Shown piece after piece: positions 34,437 to 48,134 of a stretch of 64,000 nt of DNA. Location: contig CM038702.1 in the NCBI GenBank assembly GCA_021613375.1, forward strand, positions 21,456,349 to 21,520,348. The letters run 5' to 3'. The DNA is from Megaleporinus macrocephalus (Eukaryota > Chordata > Actinopteri > Characiformes > Anostomidae). Below the pieces are notes generated by a model, which saw only the letters and a program-made list of their open reading frames with translations, did no database searches and had not been told where the DNA came from. How positions within the stretch are numbered: position 1 is the stretch's first letter; every line of letters starts with the position of its first letter. A program made the position numbers and the translations under genes.

Positions 34437-34890
34437 GAATGTTATTTTGGAACTCTCATATCCTGTATACTGAAGAAGTCTAGTATTAACAACTTATACC
34501 ACCAGCAACTGAAAGATAAAACCAATTACAAATACTGTTCAGTATATTTTAACAATATTTACTGTTTAAAAGCTGAACTGAGCTACAGTGCTTTTGAAAA
34601 AAGTGCATCTTAAAGTGTTTATTTATAGAAAAAGTAACATCTGAACCTGGTAGTTTGGAGCTGCCTGTGGGAAGATTATGTCTCTCCATTCCTGCTTAAA
34701 ACAGTCAGTTTTTACCGTTGACTTTTCTTTTTTTAGAGCATGTTACTCTCTCTCTCTCTCTCTTTTCCTTCTCTCGTTTTATTCTCTAACTTGCTTTATT
34801 CTCTGACTCGCTTTATTCTCTGATTGCTGCTTCTTGCTTCGTACCTCACCTGTTTTTGCGCCGCCCTCCTGAATCTGCACAGATCTGATT
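34437..34890 (-). mobile_element. hAT-type element fragment, relative of the 54.4-kb copy
   Basis: In reverse complement it matches 54620-55060 over caatcagatctgtgcacatt, acaggtgaggtacgaagc, ttcccacaggcagctccaaa, ctataaataaacacttt, cttttttcaaaagca and tactgaacagtatttgtaat. Terminal inverted repeats are missing at both ends. It includes a triplicated gagaataaag(c/t) block not present in the other copy. Confidence 0.7.
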
Positions 34891-34891
34891 G

Positions 34892-35010
34892 GAGGGAGAA
34901 TGTTCTAGAACAGCATATAGGAGGAGTACATTCTAGAACTGTATAAATGGGAGGAACATTCTAGAAGAGTGTAAATGGAGGGAGAATAATCCTAGAACAG
35001 GATGAAGAGG
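34892..35010 (+). repeat. Degenerate tandem repeat of about 30 bp, four units
   Basis: gagaatgttctagaacagca, gagtacattctagaactgta, gaacattctagaagagtgta and gagaataatcctagaacagg lie at roughly 30-bp spacing. The ttctagaa core resembles a heat-shock-element half-site pair, but that may be chance. Confidence 0.7.
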
Positions 35011-35344
35011 GACAAATGTTCTAAAACGAATGGGCAGAAACGTCCAATCACACAGGAACAGCACAGCGACCCACTGTTTGCTGGTGTCCATTGTGAAACG
35101 GTGGGCTTCAGTCTTTATGTGATCAGCAAGTTGGGTTACATCACTGTGGCCCAGACTGTCCAGGTGCTGAAGTGTGCAGAGGGGTTCCACCTGATATGCT
35201 AATGTGAGTGACTCAGATCTGACTGGATGTGAGAAACAGGAGCAGCAGCACACAGCACTTTCTATCAGCTGTAATTCTGAGAGGGTGGATGAAAAATCCT
35301 TATCACAGTAGAAAGAGGGAGACTATAGACCCCTCTAGGGCATA

Positions 35345-35735
35345 CCAGAGAGAGAGAGAGAAAGAGAGAGAGGAAGAGGAGAGAGATAAAGAGAGAAAGA
35401 CAGAGAGAGCAAGACATAGGTAGACAGACAGATAGCTAGGTAGATATATAGATAGACAGAGATTGACAGTGAGAGAGACAAACAAACTAGGGCACAGAAA
35501 GAAAACAAGACTGAGAAAGAAAGAGATATGAAAGAGGAAAGAATAAGAGACTGAGAAAGAGCAATGGAAGAGAAAAGGAAAAAAGAGAACGAAAAAAGCA
35601 AGAGGGGGACGAGAAAGATAGAAAAAGAGAACAAGACACAGAGACAGAGAAAGAAAGAAAGAAGAAAGAAGGAAAGAAAAATAAGAAAAAAAGAAAGAAA
35701 GAGAGAGACAAAGAGAGAGAGAGAGAGAAAACATT
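35345..35735 (+). repeat. GA-rich low-complexity tract
   Basis: About 390 bp are over 90 percent purine on this strand, mixing GAGA and GAAA with GATA and AGAC interruptions. All open frames on the other strand (Ser/Leu/Phe-rich) reflect composition only. Confidence 0.9.
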
Positions 35736-36646
35736 AACTTTGTTGTTTATTTAGAAGGAAAAAAAATCTCTAACTAGTAAAACTGAGTGTGTGAATAATG
35801 ATTAATTATAACAGTTGTGAGGTTGGATTAGAAGCTGAGCTATAGAGAACTGCACTAAATAAAAAAATGGACCCCCGAAATGAGCAGTGCTAACCGTGGC
35901 CTGTACCACATCCTTTAAAAGACCTCCACATTCCCTCGTTCCCCACATCCCTCCTGGCCATCAAAGTAAATCCTAACATAAATACATTACTGTGATATAA
36001 GGTAAAATAAATATTGTGATAGAAAAAGTTTTACATTGCCTAGAATTTTACACATGCCTAAAATAAGAAAGCAAAAAAAAGACAGAAAAGCGGACGAGAG
36101 AAAAAAGTGAAAGAAAGAGTGAGTTAAAGAGAAAGACGCTTTATACTTCTTTATACTGAAGATCCACAAGCCCCCGTATTTCTCTCCACTCCACTGCATG
36201 GCTGGGCAATATAGATGTCTGTGATGTCATGCCTGAGGAAACCCCTTATTAAACGTCTGAAGATAGAATGAGATATTTCAGACTCTTTCTATCCTCCAGC
36301 CTGCGTGTACCTGCAGCCTCTCCTCTCCTGAGAACGCTTTAGCCACACTTCCTTGTACGTGAACAGTGAGATTTACATTCACAGCCGTGAGAGCGCAGTA
36401 AAGACAAAGAAACCTGAATTTAATGGGAGATTCTTGAGACTCGACAGCTACAGGCGTACTAAGAGTGCAATAATTTCAGTACAGTACAGACAAACTGATC
36501 CTGAAACAGTGTATCACTGATGAGCCACTCTGTCTCTACTCTTATTTACTGTTTGTGGAAACTACTGTCGACATTGAACATCTTGCTGAATCCTACCTGA
36601 GTAAAGTGGACGGGGGGGTGTGGCTTAGGCTGTGTACAGTACACAC

Positions 36647-37376
36647 TAGAGATGGAAGGATCGATCGGCTATGTATCGGTATCGGACGATTTTTTATCAA
36701 AATATATGATCGGTGATCGGCTGATATGTCTCCAGTTTAGCCGATCCCGAAAGACGATCCATGGCGGTAAACAAATGAGCCTAATTTCTGTATTTCCAGC
36801 TAGCGTTTCATCCAGAAGGAGGGGCCGTCAGAGAAACCTTCTCCAGCCAGGTCCCTGCAATTGTTATCTAAACCACTAGGTGGACATACATACCGTTTAA
36901 TTTTCCACAAACTGACTAAAGCGTCGGCCTCGCAAGAACAGTTTACGGCGTTCTCCGCATGCGCTGATAGAAAACATGTCGTCCGTCTGGCAGTTTGTTA
37001 CCGTATGTGATACAGACTCATCCAGGACGTTCTGTAACATCTGTAAAATCAACGTGTCTCGTTGGGGAACCAAGACAAAGACATTTAAGAGTATCCCTCA
37101 CAGCTGAATACTGTGAGTATCAGCAAACAGCAGGGCTAGCACAAAACTAATAACCCAGAACACCGTGCAGACCTGATCTGACCAGTGTGATGGAGTTTAT
37201 AGTGCTAGATAACCACGTTTCAACCATGTTTCATGACTTGCTTGCGCTAATACCTACACGTAGCCCTGCCGTGGCATATAGCCCCGCCCTCAAACGTTAT
37301 CGGCTATCGGCCAATTGTGCTGAAAGGTGATCAGTGATCAGAATCGGCCTCAAAAACGCTGACCGGTCCATCTCTA
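36647..37376 (+). mobile_element. hAT element, internally deleted, with perfect 8-bp TSD
   Basis: Terminal inverted repeats TAGAGATGGAAGGATCG and, reversed at the right, TAGAGATGGACCGGTCAG bound 730 bp. They are flanked by perfect 8-bp duplications GTACACAC (36639-36646 and 37377-37384). Subterminal blocks rich in atcggctatcgg and gatcggtgatcgg repeat near both ends. The interior still carries the BED-finger start of a transposase but no catalytic domain, so the copy was non-autonomous. Confidence 0.93.
36976..37107 (+). pseudogene. BED-type zinc finger remnant of hAT transposase
   Basis: ATG at 36976 opens a 43-residue frame: MSSVWQFVTVCDTDSSRTFC, then NICKINVSRWGTKTKTFKSI, stop at 37105. 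V-W-x-F, C-x2-C (Cys20, Cys23) and the G-T-K-T-K-x-F turn are the N-terminal half of a BED finger, the DNA-binding module at the start of many hAT transposases. The His pair that should follow is missing because the frame ends at the internal deletion. It is inside a hAT element with intact ends, which supports the reading. Confidence 0.82.
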
Positions 37377-38023
37377 GTACACACTCATACTAAAATGACT
37401 GGAATTTTTTCATAAGTCGTTCTGATTGATAATGAGCCGAGTATCAAGTAAAGAGACATCAGACAGATTACAGTGTTTAAGGACTTCCTTCTCTAAATTT
37501 AGCTGAAACAGCTGCTCCTAAAGAGTTCTGCCCATAGGTCTGCCAAAGATTACTTTGTCAGTAATCTGTAATTGTCTTTCATTGACACCTTCATAGCAAG
37601 TCTACCTCCTGGCAGCCTTATGCATGCAATAGATCATCATCCCACCAAGAAACATGAACCTATTAAACAATCCACAAATACTGCCAGAACCCAACTATAA
37701 GCATTAATGTTCATATTTACATCATATATGAAAATCTAATCTAGTTGCATGTTGTATAATTAAGAGGATGAATGGCAAAAAATCAGCCAACCAGTCCTAA
37801 AATCCTAACAGATGACAGTATATTCTGCAGAAACTATCTATATAATCTATATAACAACTTAAGGTGGCAGTGTGTGTTTTCTGGGGGACTTTTTAGCACT
37901 AACTGGAATATAATATACAGAACCATGTTTTCATTAATGCATAATTACTTGTAACTACAAATCGTTCTGTGTTTGTTAGCTTGGAATAAGTCCTTTAAGT
38001 CACTATGGAGCTAATCCTCCAAC

Positions 38024-38620
38024 AAGGGCTGGGGCAACGCGTCGACATAATCGATTACAAAATTACGCCGATTAGCATAAGACCACGCCTACTGAAAGCA
38101 TGGATTATCTGTGTGCATCTAAAGTTGTTAATAACAGATTTTATTAACGTGTAAAAGATGATTTATACTCCGTCTGCGGGCGTTTAAAGCAATATAGCCG
38201 CCACTACGCACATACTTCTCCGTTGACATGGTTGCTGAGCAACATATCCAGTAAAGGGCAGTTTGGAGTAAATCAAACATGGCGCCGGCGTATGAGCTCG
38301 TAGTTCTTTATTTAGTTCAAAAACAACTAAAAACCACTGTTTGTCTCCGCACCGAGGAGAAGGTATTTTGGGGAATTTCTAATGAATGTGCAGAACCTCG
38401 CTTCAGAAAGTTCCACTGTTTCTTCTTCGTCGTGTCCGTGTGGAAGTGGTCGCATCTTGCACTGCCCCCACGGTCTCCAGCTGTATTGCTCCATCCCGTC
38501 TGTATCCGTAAGCTTTCCAAAAACGAATGTATGTGCGAAATGAACGCAGAATATCCGTATATAACGTTGAGCATAAATGAGCCTTAAAACATGTTTCTTT
38601 CAGTAGTAGTAGTAATTAAT
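38024..38620 (+). repeat. hAT-type fragment, distant relative of the 58.7-kb element
   Basis: agggctggggcaacgcgtcg then acataatcgattacaaaatt resembles a hAT left end. The following tagcataagaccacgcctac then tgaaagcatgga and, later, aacatgtttctttcagtagt are shared with 59290-59590. The right end was not found, and an L2 tail follows at about 38800. The region includes a moderately CpG-rich open frame (38279-38587) that I do not recognise. Confidence 0.5.
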
Positions 38621-38799
38621 AAAAAACAAAACAGAGGCTTTTACATAGAGCTGCAATGTTGTTACAGTAGCCCAGAGCGTACAAACCACACACCGGCTAC
38701 AGAAAGTGCCTCGCACGTTTTGTGTTGTTATGTTGAATCAACAGCTTGAATTTGGAGACTTTACAGCGCTGGTTAGAAGACAGAAAAAGAAGAAGAATC

Positions 38800-39290
38800 C
38801 TTCACTACAGACTCTATTGAAATTAACATGCACTCTAACTAGTTTCCACTAACCTTCTACCTTCATTAACTGTCATCATCACTCTAACTGTTCCTCATCT
38901 GTTCTATAATGGATCTTAGTGATATCATATTATGATTATATGAGCACACCTGAGCAGCTGAACAGAAGTACAAGGTACAGTCATTATATCAGTACTGTTT
39001 AAGTAGTTTGATCAGAGGAGGATGGGTCCCCTCCTTGTGAGTCTTGGTTCCTCACAAGGTTTCTTCCTCCAGTTCTGAGGGGTTTTTTTCTTGCCACTGT
39101 CGCCTATGACTTGCTCACCGGGGGGTCTTCTATGATTTCCTTCTGTGTTGTTATTTTCTTCTTAGGCTTATTTATACTCTATTGAACTTGTCTTATCACT
39201 AAATTCCTATAAAGCTGCTTTGTGACGACATCAGTTGTTAAAAGCGGAATACAAATAAATTGGATTTGATTTGATTTGACTTGTTAAAAC
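38800..39290 (+). mobile_element. L2-type LINE 3'UTR fragment
   Basis: gatcagaggaggatgggtcc, aaggtttcttcctccagttc, ttgccactgtcgcctatgac and aaagctgctttgtgacgaca match the 3'UTR of the L2 copies. The end, gcggaatacaaataaattgg then (atttg)n, shows a related subfamily with a different tail. No coding part is left. Confidence 0.85.
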
Positions 39291-40134
39291 GTTCTAGCAT
39301 AGCTCACTTTTCGAAGCAGCTCCATGTATAAAAGCCAACTTCTTATTTCAATTTTCCCATTCCACCTTAAATGTTGAGCAGCTATTATATTATATATCTC
39401 ATATATTATATTATACACCTCAGGTGCCAGAATATAACCACAGCACCATTTAAGTTGGAATGGGAAAGTCTGAACATGAAGCTGGTGAATGTCCTAGCAA
39501 GTTATTAGCATTAAAGGAATATTAGAGATGTTTTGATAGCCTTAACCAGCTTATCAGTGGGAAAGTAGTGATGTTAAGCTGAGTGTGTACTGAATTAACA
39601 TTATAAACACATTAAAAAGTTGAAGGAGAAGTTGGAAGAACAGTTGGAAAGTTGGGTAGAATAAATATAACATCAGTGCTTGAATCCTATTATTTAGCAC
39701 ACGCTGCTCCATTAATGGCCACTATGGTAAAAGACACATCTTCCTGGTTTTTGTGATCACGTCATTTGCTTGTTAGCTACATTGCTCAATATATTTTATT
39801 AGAACTGGAGAAGCAAACAGTTCAAGGCTGATTAGCTATGTTTGAATAAAACAAGGAAACTTTGTGTGTATGTTTCTGAAACTAGCATTTTACCGGTCCT
39901 GATCAATTACACCTTACAAACACATTTAATCCAACACACTGTTATCATTATGGGCTCCGCAGAGAACTAAAGGGACTAATCGCTCAGCTCACACTCAACA
40001 CAGCACCGTACAGGCCGAGCCTACTGTAAACATCACTTAACCGCTTTATTCACGGTCAGCGACCTCATGCATTGTGTTTTAATCACAGCACACTGAGGAA
40101 TTCACTGGTCAGTGTGGTTCAGATGAGAGAGGGA

Positions 40135-40304
40135 GACGAGAAGGAAAAGAGAGAGAGAGGAAAAGAAAGACATGGACAGAAAGAGAGTGTCAGAGAGAAA
40201 GTGAGAACTATATAAGAACGGGTGACAAAAAGACCAAAAAAAAAGAAGGAGACAGAGAGAAAACCACAGGAGAATGAGAGAGAGACAGATATAGAAAGAG
40301 CTAC

Positions 40305-40351
<47 letters not shown>
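40135..40351 (+). repeat. GA-rich tract ending in (GA)n
   Basis: Purine-rich sequence with a near-perfect (GA)n run of about 40 bp at 40311-40350. Confidence 0.9.
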
Positions 40352-40356
<5 letters not shown>

Positions 40357-40531
40357 GGAACACACCCATGTATGAGCAGAATCCGGGTGTTTAATTAAAT
40401 CCCACACAGCCAGCACCCAATGAGCTCCTGGTGGGAAAAGGAAAGCAAAGATACAAGAGAAATGTGATGAATATAACAAACGAGAGGAATTCTGCTGAGA
40501 CCTCCCCACTGTCCAAGGGCTAAATTTAAAC

Positions 40532-40536
<5 letters not shown>

Positions 40537-40588
<52 letters not shown>
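40537..40588 (+). repeat. (TG)n microsatellite
   Basis: About 25 TG dinucleotides without interruption. Confidence 0.95.
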
Positions 40589-40589
<1 letters not shown>

Positions 40590-41012
40590 CTTGTCTTGCT
40601 ATATTTGTATATAAGAGTTGCTTACGCGAGGACATTTTACCAGTGCATATGTTTTCATCAAAATCTAATAGAGCAGAACAACTGTCTTTTAAATAGTGAG
40701 CTTAAGGTTTAGGTGTAGTATTATTTAGACACAGTAATACAAATATTAATAGAAACCTTTGGATGATCTCACAAGTATAGTAAGACACAATTGTTAAATA
40801 GCAGTAACTGTGTAAAAAAAAAATCTATGCTCCGCTCACATTCTTCTAACAACTGTTACTAGGTTGGACAAGCTTTACAGTAAAAAACATCAACCAAATT
40901 TAGATTATATCATTAAAGCTATATATTCACTTTACATACAAATGAAAGGTCACCCTGTTAGGATAGATTATTTGTTAGGATAGAACACTTATCTCAATTC
41001 ACATAATCTACA

Positions 41013-41135
41013 CTCTATCTATACTAACAGCCTGACAGTCTATCTATACTAACAGCCTGACAGTCTATCTATACTAACAGCCTGACAGTCCATCTATACT
41101 AACAGCCTGACAGTCCATCTATACTAACAGCCAGA
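41013..41135 (+). repeat. 25-bp tandem repeat, five units
   Basis: ctatctatactaacagcctg then acagt is repeated five times, with ct(a)/cc(a) variation in the last units. It lies 330 bp before the large satellite but shares no motif with it. Confidence 0.95.
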
Positions 41136-41464
41136 CGTATCACAGAATTAATATAAATGTCATTTAAATTTAATATTGCACTTAAATTAATTTTAAATTA
41201 TAGTTGGTGCAGGTTTTATTAGGTTAAACTGTTTTTTTTGATACAGAAATGTTTCATTAAATTTGTCCCACCTAGCAACCAGTGTGCACAGGTCAACACT
41301 GAAAGCTCACATTAGCATTATGCCCCAGGATACACTCAATCACAACACACTGCATGTTCATGTCTATTAGCAGGTTTTGGAACAGGACAGCTATTACTAC
41401 TGTTACTGAGAGAGCTCTGGGTCCAGCTAATTACACACCAATCATTTAACAAGTTTACCTGTCA

Positions 41465-44400
41465 GACTGTGAAAACACCACACACTGCAAATTCATACTG
41501 CATTAAAATCTCTTCACAAATATTACAGTCAAACTGTTAAATTACACACATTTTAAATTTACAATAGATTAAATTCACTCCATAAATTATTACTGTCAGA
41601 CTGTAAACACTAAACATACTGCAGATTCATACTGCATTAAATTCACTCCACAATTATTACTGTCAAACTGCAAACACTACACATACTGCAGATTCATACT
41701 GCATTCAATTTACTCCACAAATTATTACTGTCAGACTGTAAACACTACACATACTGTAGATTCATACTGCATTAAATTCACTCCATAATTATTACTGTCA
41801 GACTGTAAACACTAAACATACTGCAGATTCATACTGAATTAAATTCACTCCACAATTATTACTGTCAGACTGTAAACACTACACATATTGTAGATTCATA
41901 CTGCATGAAATTCACTCCACAATTATTACTGTCAGACTGTAAACACTACACATACTGTAGATTAATACTGCATTAAATTTACTCCACAAATTATTACTGT
42001 CAGACTGTAAACACTACACATACTGTAGATTCATACTGCATGAAATTCACTCCACAATTATTACTGTCAGACTGTAAACACTACACATACTGTAGATTCA
42101 TACTGCATTCAATTTACTCCACAAATTATTACTGTCAGACTGTAAACACTAAACATACTGCAGATTCATACTGCATTAAATTCACTCCACAATTATTACT
42201 GTCAGACTGCAAACACTACACATACTGCAGATTCATACTGCATTCAATTTACTCCACAAATTATTATTGTCAGACTGTAAACACTACACATACTGTAGAT
42301 TCATACTGCATTAAATTCACTCCATAATTATTACTGTCAGACTGTAAACACTAAACATACTGCAGATTCATACTGCATGAAATTCACTCCACAATTATTA
42401 CTGTCAGACTGTAAACACTACACATACTGCAGATTCATACTGCATTCAATTTACTCCACAAATTATTACTGTCAGACTGTAAACACTACACATACTGCAG
42501 ATTCATACTGCATTCAATTTACTCCACAAATTATTACTGTCAGACTGTAAACACTACACATACTGTAGATTCATACTGCATTAAATTCACTCCATAATTA
42601 TTACTGTCAGACTGTAAACACTAAACATACTGCAGATTCATACTGCATGAAATTCACTCCACAATTATTACTGTCAGACTGTAAACACTACACATACTGC
42701 AGATTCATACTGCATTCAATTTACTCCACAAATTATTACTGTCAGACTGTAAACACTACACATACTGCAGATTCATACTGCATTCAATTTACTCCACAAA
42801 TTATTACTGTCAGACTGTAAACACTACACATACTGTAGATTCATACTGCATTAAATTTACTCCACAAATTATTACTGTCAGACTGTAAACACTACACATA
42901 CTGTAGATTCATACTGGATTAAATTCACTCCACTAATTATTACTGTCAGACTGCAAACACTACACATACTGCAGATTCATAATGCATTCAATTTACTCCA
43001 CAAATTATTACTGTCAGACTGTAAACACTACACATACTGTAGATTAATACTGCATTAAATTTACTCCACAAATTATTACTGTCAGACTGTAAACACTACA
43101 CATACTGTAGATTCATACTGCATTAAATTCACTCCATAATTATTACTGTCAGACTGTAAACACTAAACATACTGCAGATTCATACTGCATGAAATTCACT
43201 CCACAATTATTACTGTCAGACTGTAAACACTACACATACTGCAGATTCATACTGCATTCAATTTACTCCACAAATTATTACTGTCAGACTGTAAACACTA
43301 CACATACTGCAGATTCATACTGCATTCAATTTACTCCACAAATTATTACTGTCAGACTGTAAACACTACACATACTGTAGATTCATACAGCATTAAATTT
43401 ACTCCACAAATTATTACTGTCAGACTGTAAACACTACACATACTGTAGATTCATACTGGATTAAATTCACTCCACTAATTATTACTGTCAGACTGCAAAC
43501 ACTACACATACTGCAGATTCATAATGCATTCAATTTACTCCACAAATTATTACTGTCAGACTGTAAACACTACACATACTGTAGATTAATACTGCATTAA
43601 ATTTACTCCACAAATTATTACTGTCAGACTGTAAACACTACACATACTGTAGATTCATACTGCATTAAATTCACTCCATAATTATTACTGTCAGACTGTA
43701 AACACTAAACATACTGCAGATTCATACTGCATTAAATTCACTCCACAATTATTACTGTCAGACTGTAAACACTACACATACTGTAGATTCATACTGCATT
43801 AAATTCACTCCACAATTATTACTGTCAGACTGTAAACACTAAACATACTGCAGATTCATACTGAATTAAATTCACTCCACAATTATTACTGTCAGACTGT
43901 AAACACTACACATACTGTAGATTCATACTGCATTAAATTCACTCCACAATTATTACTGTCAGACTGTAAACACTAAACATACTGCAGATTCATACTGCAT
44001 TAAATTCACTCCACAATTATTACTGTCAGACTGCAAACACTACACATACTGCAGATTCATACTGCATTCAATTTACTCCACAAATTATTATTGTCAGACT
44101 GTAAACACTACACATACTGTAGATTCATACTGCATTAAATTCACTCCATAATTATTACTGTCAGACTGTAAACACTAAACATACTGCAGATTCATACTGC
44201 ATGAAATTCACTCCACAATTATTACTGTCAGACTGTAAACACTACACATACTGCAGATTCATACTGCATTCAATTTACTCCACAAATTATTACTGTCAGA
44301 CTGTAAACACTACACATACTGCAGATTCATACTGCATTCAATTTACTCCACAAATTATTACTGTCAGACTGTAAACACTACACATACTGTAGATTCATAC

Positions 44401-47400
44401 TGCATTAAATTCACTCCATAATTATTACTGTCAGACTGTAAACACTAAACATACTGCAGATTCATACTGCATGAAATTCACTCCACAATTATTACTGTCA
44501 GACTGTAAACACTACACATACTGCAGATTCATACTGCATTCAATTTACTCCACAAATTATTACTGTCAGACTGTAAACACTACACATACTGCAGATTCAT
44601 ACTGCATTCAATTTACTCCACAAATTATTACTGTCAGACTGTAAACACTACACATACTGTAGATTCATACTGCATTAAATTTACTCCACAAATTATTACT
44701 GTCAGACTGTAAACACTACACATACTGTAGATTCATACTGGATTAAATTCACTCCACTAATTATTACTGTCAGACTGCAAACACTACACATACTGCAGAT
44801 TCATAATGCATTCAATTTACTCCACAAATTATTACTGTCAGACTGTAAACACTACACATACTGTAGATTAATACTGCATTAAATTTACTCCACAAATTAT
44901 TACTGTCAGACTGTAAACACTACACATACTGTAGATTCATACTGCATTAAATTCACTCCATAATTATTACTGTCAGACTGTAAACACTAAACATACTGCA
45001 GATTCATACTGCATGAAATTCACTCCACAATTATTACTGTCAGACTGTAAACACTACACATACTGCAGATTCATACTGCATTCAATTTACTCCACAAATT
45101 ATTACTGTCAGACTGTAAACACTACACATACTGCAGATTCATACTGCATTCAATTTACTCCACAAATTATTACTGTCAGACTGTAAACACTACACATACT
45201 GTAGATTCATACTGCATTAAATTTACTCCACAAATTATTACTGTCAGACTGTAAACACTACACATACTGTAGATTCATACTGGATTAAATTCACTCCACT
45301 AATTATTACTGTCAGACTGCAAACACTACACATACTGCAGATTCATAATGCATTCAATTTACTCCACAAATTATTACTGTCAGACTGTAAACACTACACA
45401 TACTGTAGATTAATACTGCATTAAATTTACTCCACAAATTATTACTGTCAGACTGTAAACACTACACATACTGTAGATTCATACTGCATTAAATTCACTC
45501 CATAATTATTACTGTCAGACTGTAAACACTAAACATACTGCAGATTCATACTGCATTAAATTCACTCCACAATTATTACTGTCAGACTGTAAACACTACA
45601 CATACTGTAGATTCATACTGCATTAAATTCACTCCACAATTATTACTGTCAGACTGTAAACACTAAACATACTGCAGATTCATACTGAATTAAATTCACT
45701 CCACAATTATTACTGTCAGACTGTAAACACTACACATACTGTAGATTCATACTGCATTAAATTCACTCCACAATTATTACTGTCAGACTGTAAACACTAA
45801 ACATACTGCAGATTCATACTGCATTAAATTCACTCCACAATTATTACTGTCAGACTGCAAACACTACACATACTGCAGATTCATACTGCATTCAATTTAC
45901 TCCACAAATTATTATTGTCAGACTGTAAACACTACACATACTGTAGATTCATACTGCATTAAATTCACTCCATAATTATTACTGTCAGACTGTAAACACT
46001 AAACATACTGCAGATTCATACTGCATGAAATTCACTCCACAATTATTACTGTCAGACTGTAAACACTACACATACTGCAGATTCATACTGCATTCAATTT
46101 ACTCCACAAATTATTACTGTCAGACTGTAAACACTACACATACTGCAGATTCATACTGCATTCAATTTACTCCACAAATTATTACTGTCAGACTGTAAAC
46201 ACTACACATACTGTAGATTCATACTGCATTAAATTCACTCCATAATTATTACTGTCAGACTGTAAACACTAAACATACTGCAGATTCATACTGCATGAAA
46301 TTCACTCCACAATTATTACTGTCAGACTGTAAACACTACACATACTGCAGATTCATACTGCATTCAATTTACTCCACAAATTATTACTGTCAGACTGTAA
46401 ACACTACACATACTGCAGATTCATACTGCATTCAATTTACTCCACAAATTATTACTGTCAGACTGTAAACACTACACATACTGTAGATTCATACTGCATT
46501 AAATTTACTCCACAAATTATTACTGTCAGACTGTAAACACTACACATACTGTAGATTCATACTGGATTAAATTCACTCCACTAATTATTACTGTCAGACT
46601 GCAAACACTACACATACTGCAGATTCATAATGCATTCAATTTACTCCACAAATTATTACTGTCAGACTGTAAACACTACACATACTGTAGATTAATACTG
46701 CATTAAATTTACTCCACAAATTATTACTGTCAGACTGTAAACACTACACATACTGTAGATTCATACTGCATTAAATTCACTCCATAATTATTACTGTCAG
46801 ACTGTAAACACTAAACATACTGCAGATTCATACTGCATTAAATTCACTCCACAATTATTACTGTCAGACTGTAAACACTACACATACTGTAGATTCATAC
46901 TGCATTAAATTCACTCCACAATTATTACTGTCAGACTGTAAACACTACACATACTGCAGATTCATACTGCATTCAATTTACTCCATAATTATTACTGTCA
47001 GACTGTAAACACTAAACATACTGCAGATTCATACTGAATTAAATTCACTCCACAATTATTACTGTCAGACTGTAAACACTACACATACTGTAGATTCATA
47101 CTGCATGAAATTCACTCCACAATTATTACTGTCAGACTGTAAACACTACACATACTGTAGATTAATACTGCATTAAATTTACTCCACAAATTATTACTGT
47201 CAGACTGTAAACACTACACATACTGTAGATTCATACTGCATTCAATTTACTCCACAAATTATTACTGTCAGACTGTAAACACTAAACATACTGCAGATTC
47301 ATACTGCATTAAATTCACTCCACAATTATTACTGTCAGACTGTAAACACTACACATACTGTAGATTCATACTGCATGAAATTCACTCCACAATTATTACT

Positions 47401-48134
47401 GTCAGACTGCAAACACTACACATACTGCAGATTCATACTGCATTCAATTTACTCCACAAATTATTACTGTCAGACTGTAAACACTACACATACTGTAGAT
47501 TCATACTGCATTAAATTCACTCCATAATTATTACTGTCAGACTGTAAACACTAAACATACTGCAGATTCATACTGCATTAAATTCACTCCACAATTATTA
47601 CTGTCAGACTGTAAACACTACACATACTGCAGATTCATACTGCATTCAATTTACTCCACAAATTATTACTGTCAGACTGTAAACACTAAACATACTGCAG
47701 ATTCATACTGCATTAAATTCACTCCACAATTATTACTGTCAGACTGTAAACACTACACATACTGCAGATTCATACTGCATTCAATTTACTCCACAAATTA
47801 TTACTGTCAGACTGTAAACACTACACATACTGTAGATTCATACTGCATTAAATTCACTCCACAAATTATTACTGTCAGACTGTAAACACTAAACATACTG
47901 CAGATTCATACTGGATTAAATTCACTCCACTAATTATTACTGTCAGATTGTAAACACTACACATACTGTAGATTCATACTGCATTAAATTCACTCCACAA
48001 TTATTACTGTCAGACTGTAAACACTAAACATACTGCAGATTCATACTGCATTCAATTTACTCCACAAATTATTACTGTCAGACTGTAAACACTACACATA
48101 CTGTAGATTCATACTGCATTAAATTCACTCCACT
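41465..48134 (+). repeat. Satellite array of 67/68-bp monomers (about 99 units) with 1,824-bp higher-order period
   Basis: Monomers contain gattcatactgcattaaatt, cactccacaattattactgt and cagactgtaaacactacaca. Length alternates between 67 (acaattatt) and 68 (acaaattatt). Diagnostic variants recur at fixed distances: atactggatt at 42911, 43453, 44735, 45277 and 46559 (steps 542, 1282, 542, 1282), and attattgtcag near 42261, 44085 and 45909 (steps 1824). From about 42120 to 46830 the array therefore has a 1,824-bp higher-order repeat of about 27 monomers, containing its own 542-bp duplication. The outer edges are more degenerate. Not coding. Confidence 0.97.

Noticed and set aside
35303..35734. 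Ser/Leu/Phe-rich membrane-like proteins on the minus strand (also 49549-50108, 51011-51335)
   Set aside because: They are translations of CT-rich complements of purine tracts. The apparent hydrophobic segments reflect TTC/TCT/CTT codons only.
36311..36340. Possible upstream copine exon at a minus-strand ...GGCTGCAG|gtacac site (also 60571-60600)
   Set aside because: The phase would fit, but the upstream translation (…RRGCR, or …CLYGCR) does not match the VEVSVSCR-type end expected of the previous copine segment.
42040..42327. 95-residue open frame in the satellite array
   Set aside because: It exists only because a few monomers happen to keep frame. The 67/68-bp monomers shift frame constantly, and no start context or conservation is seen.
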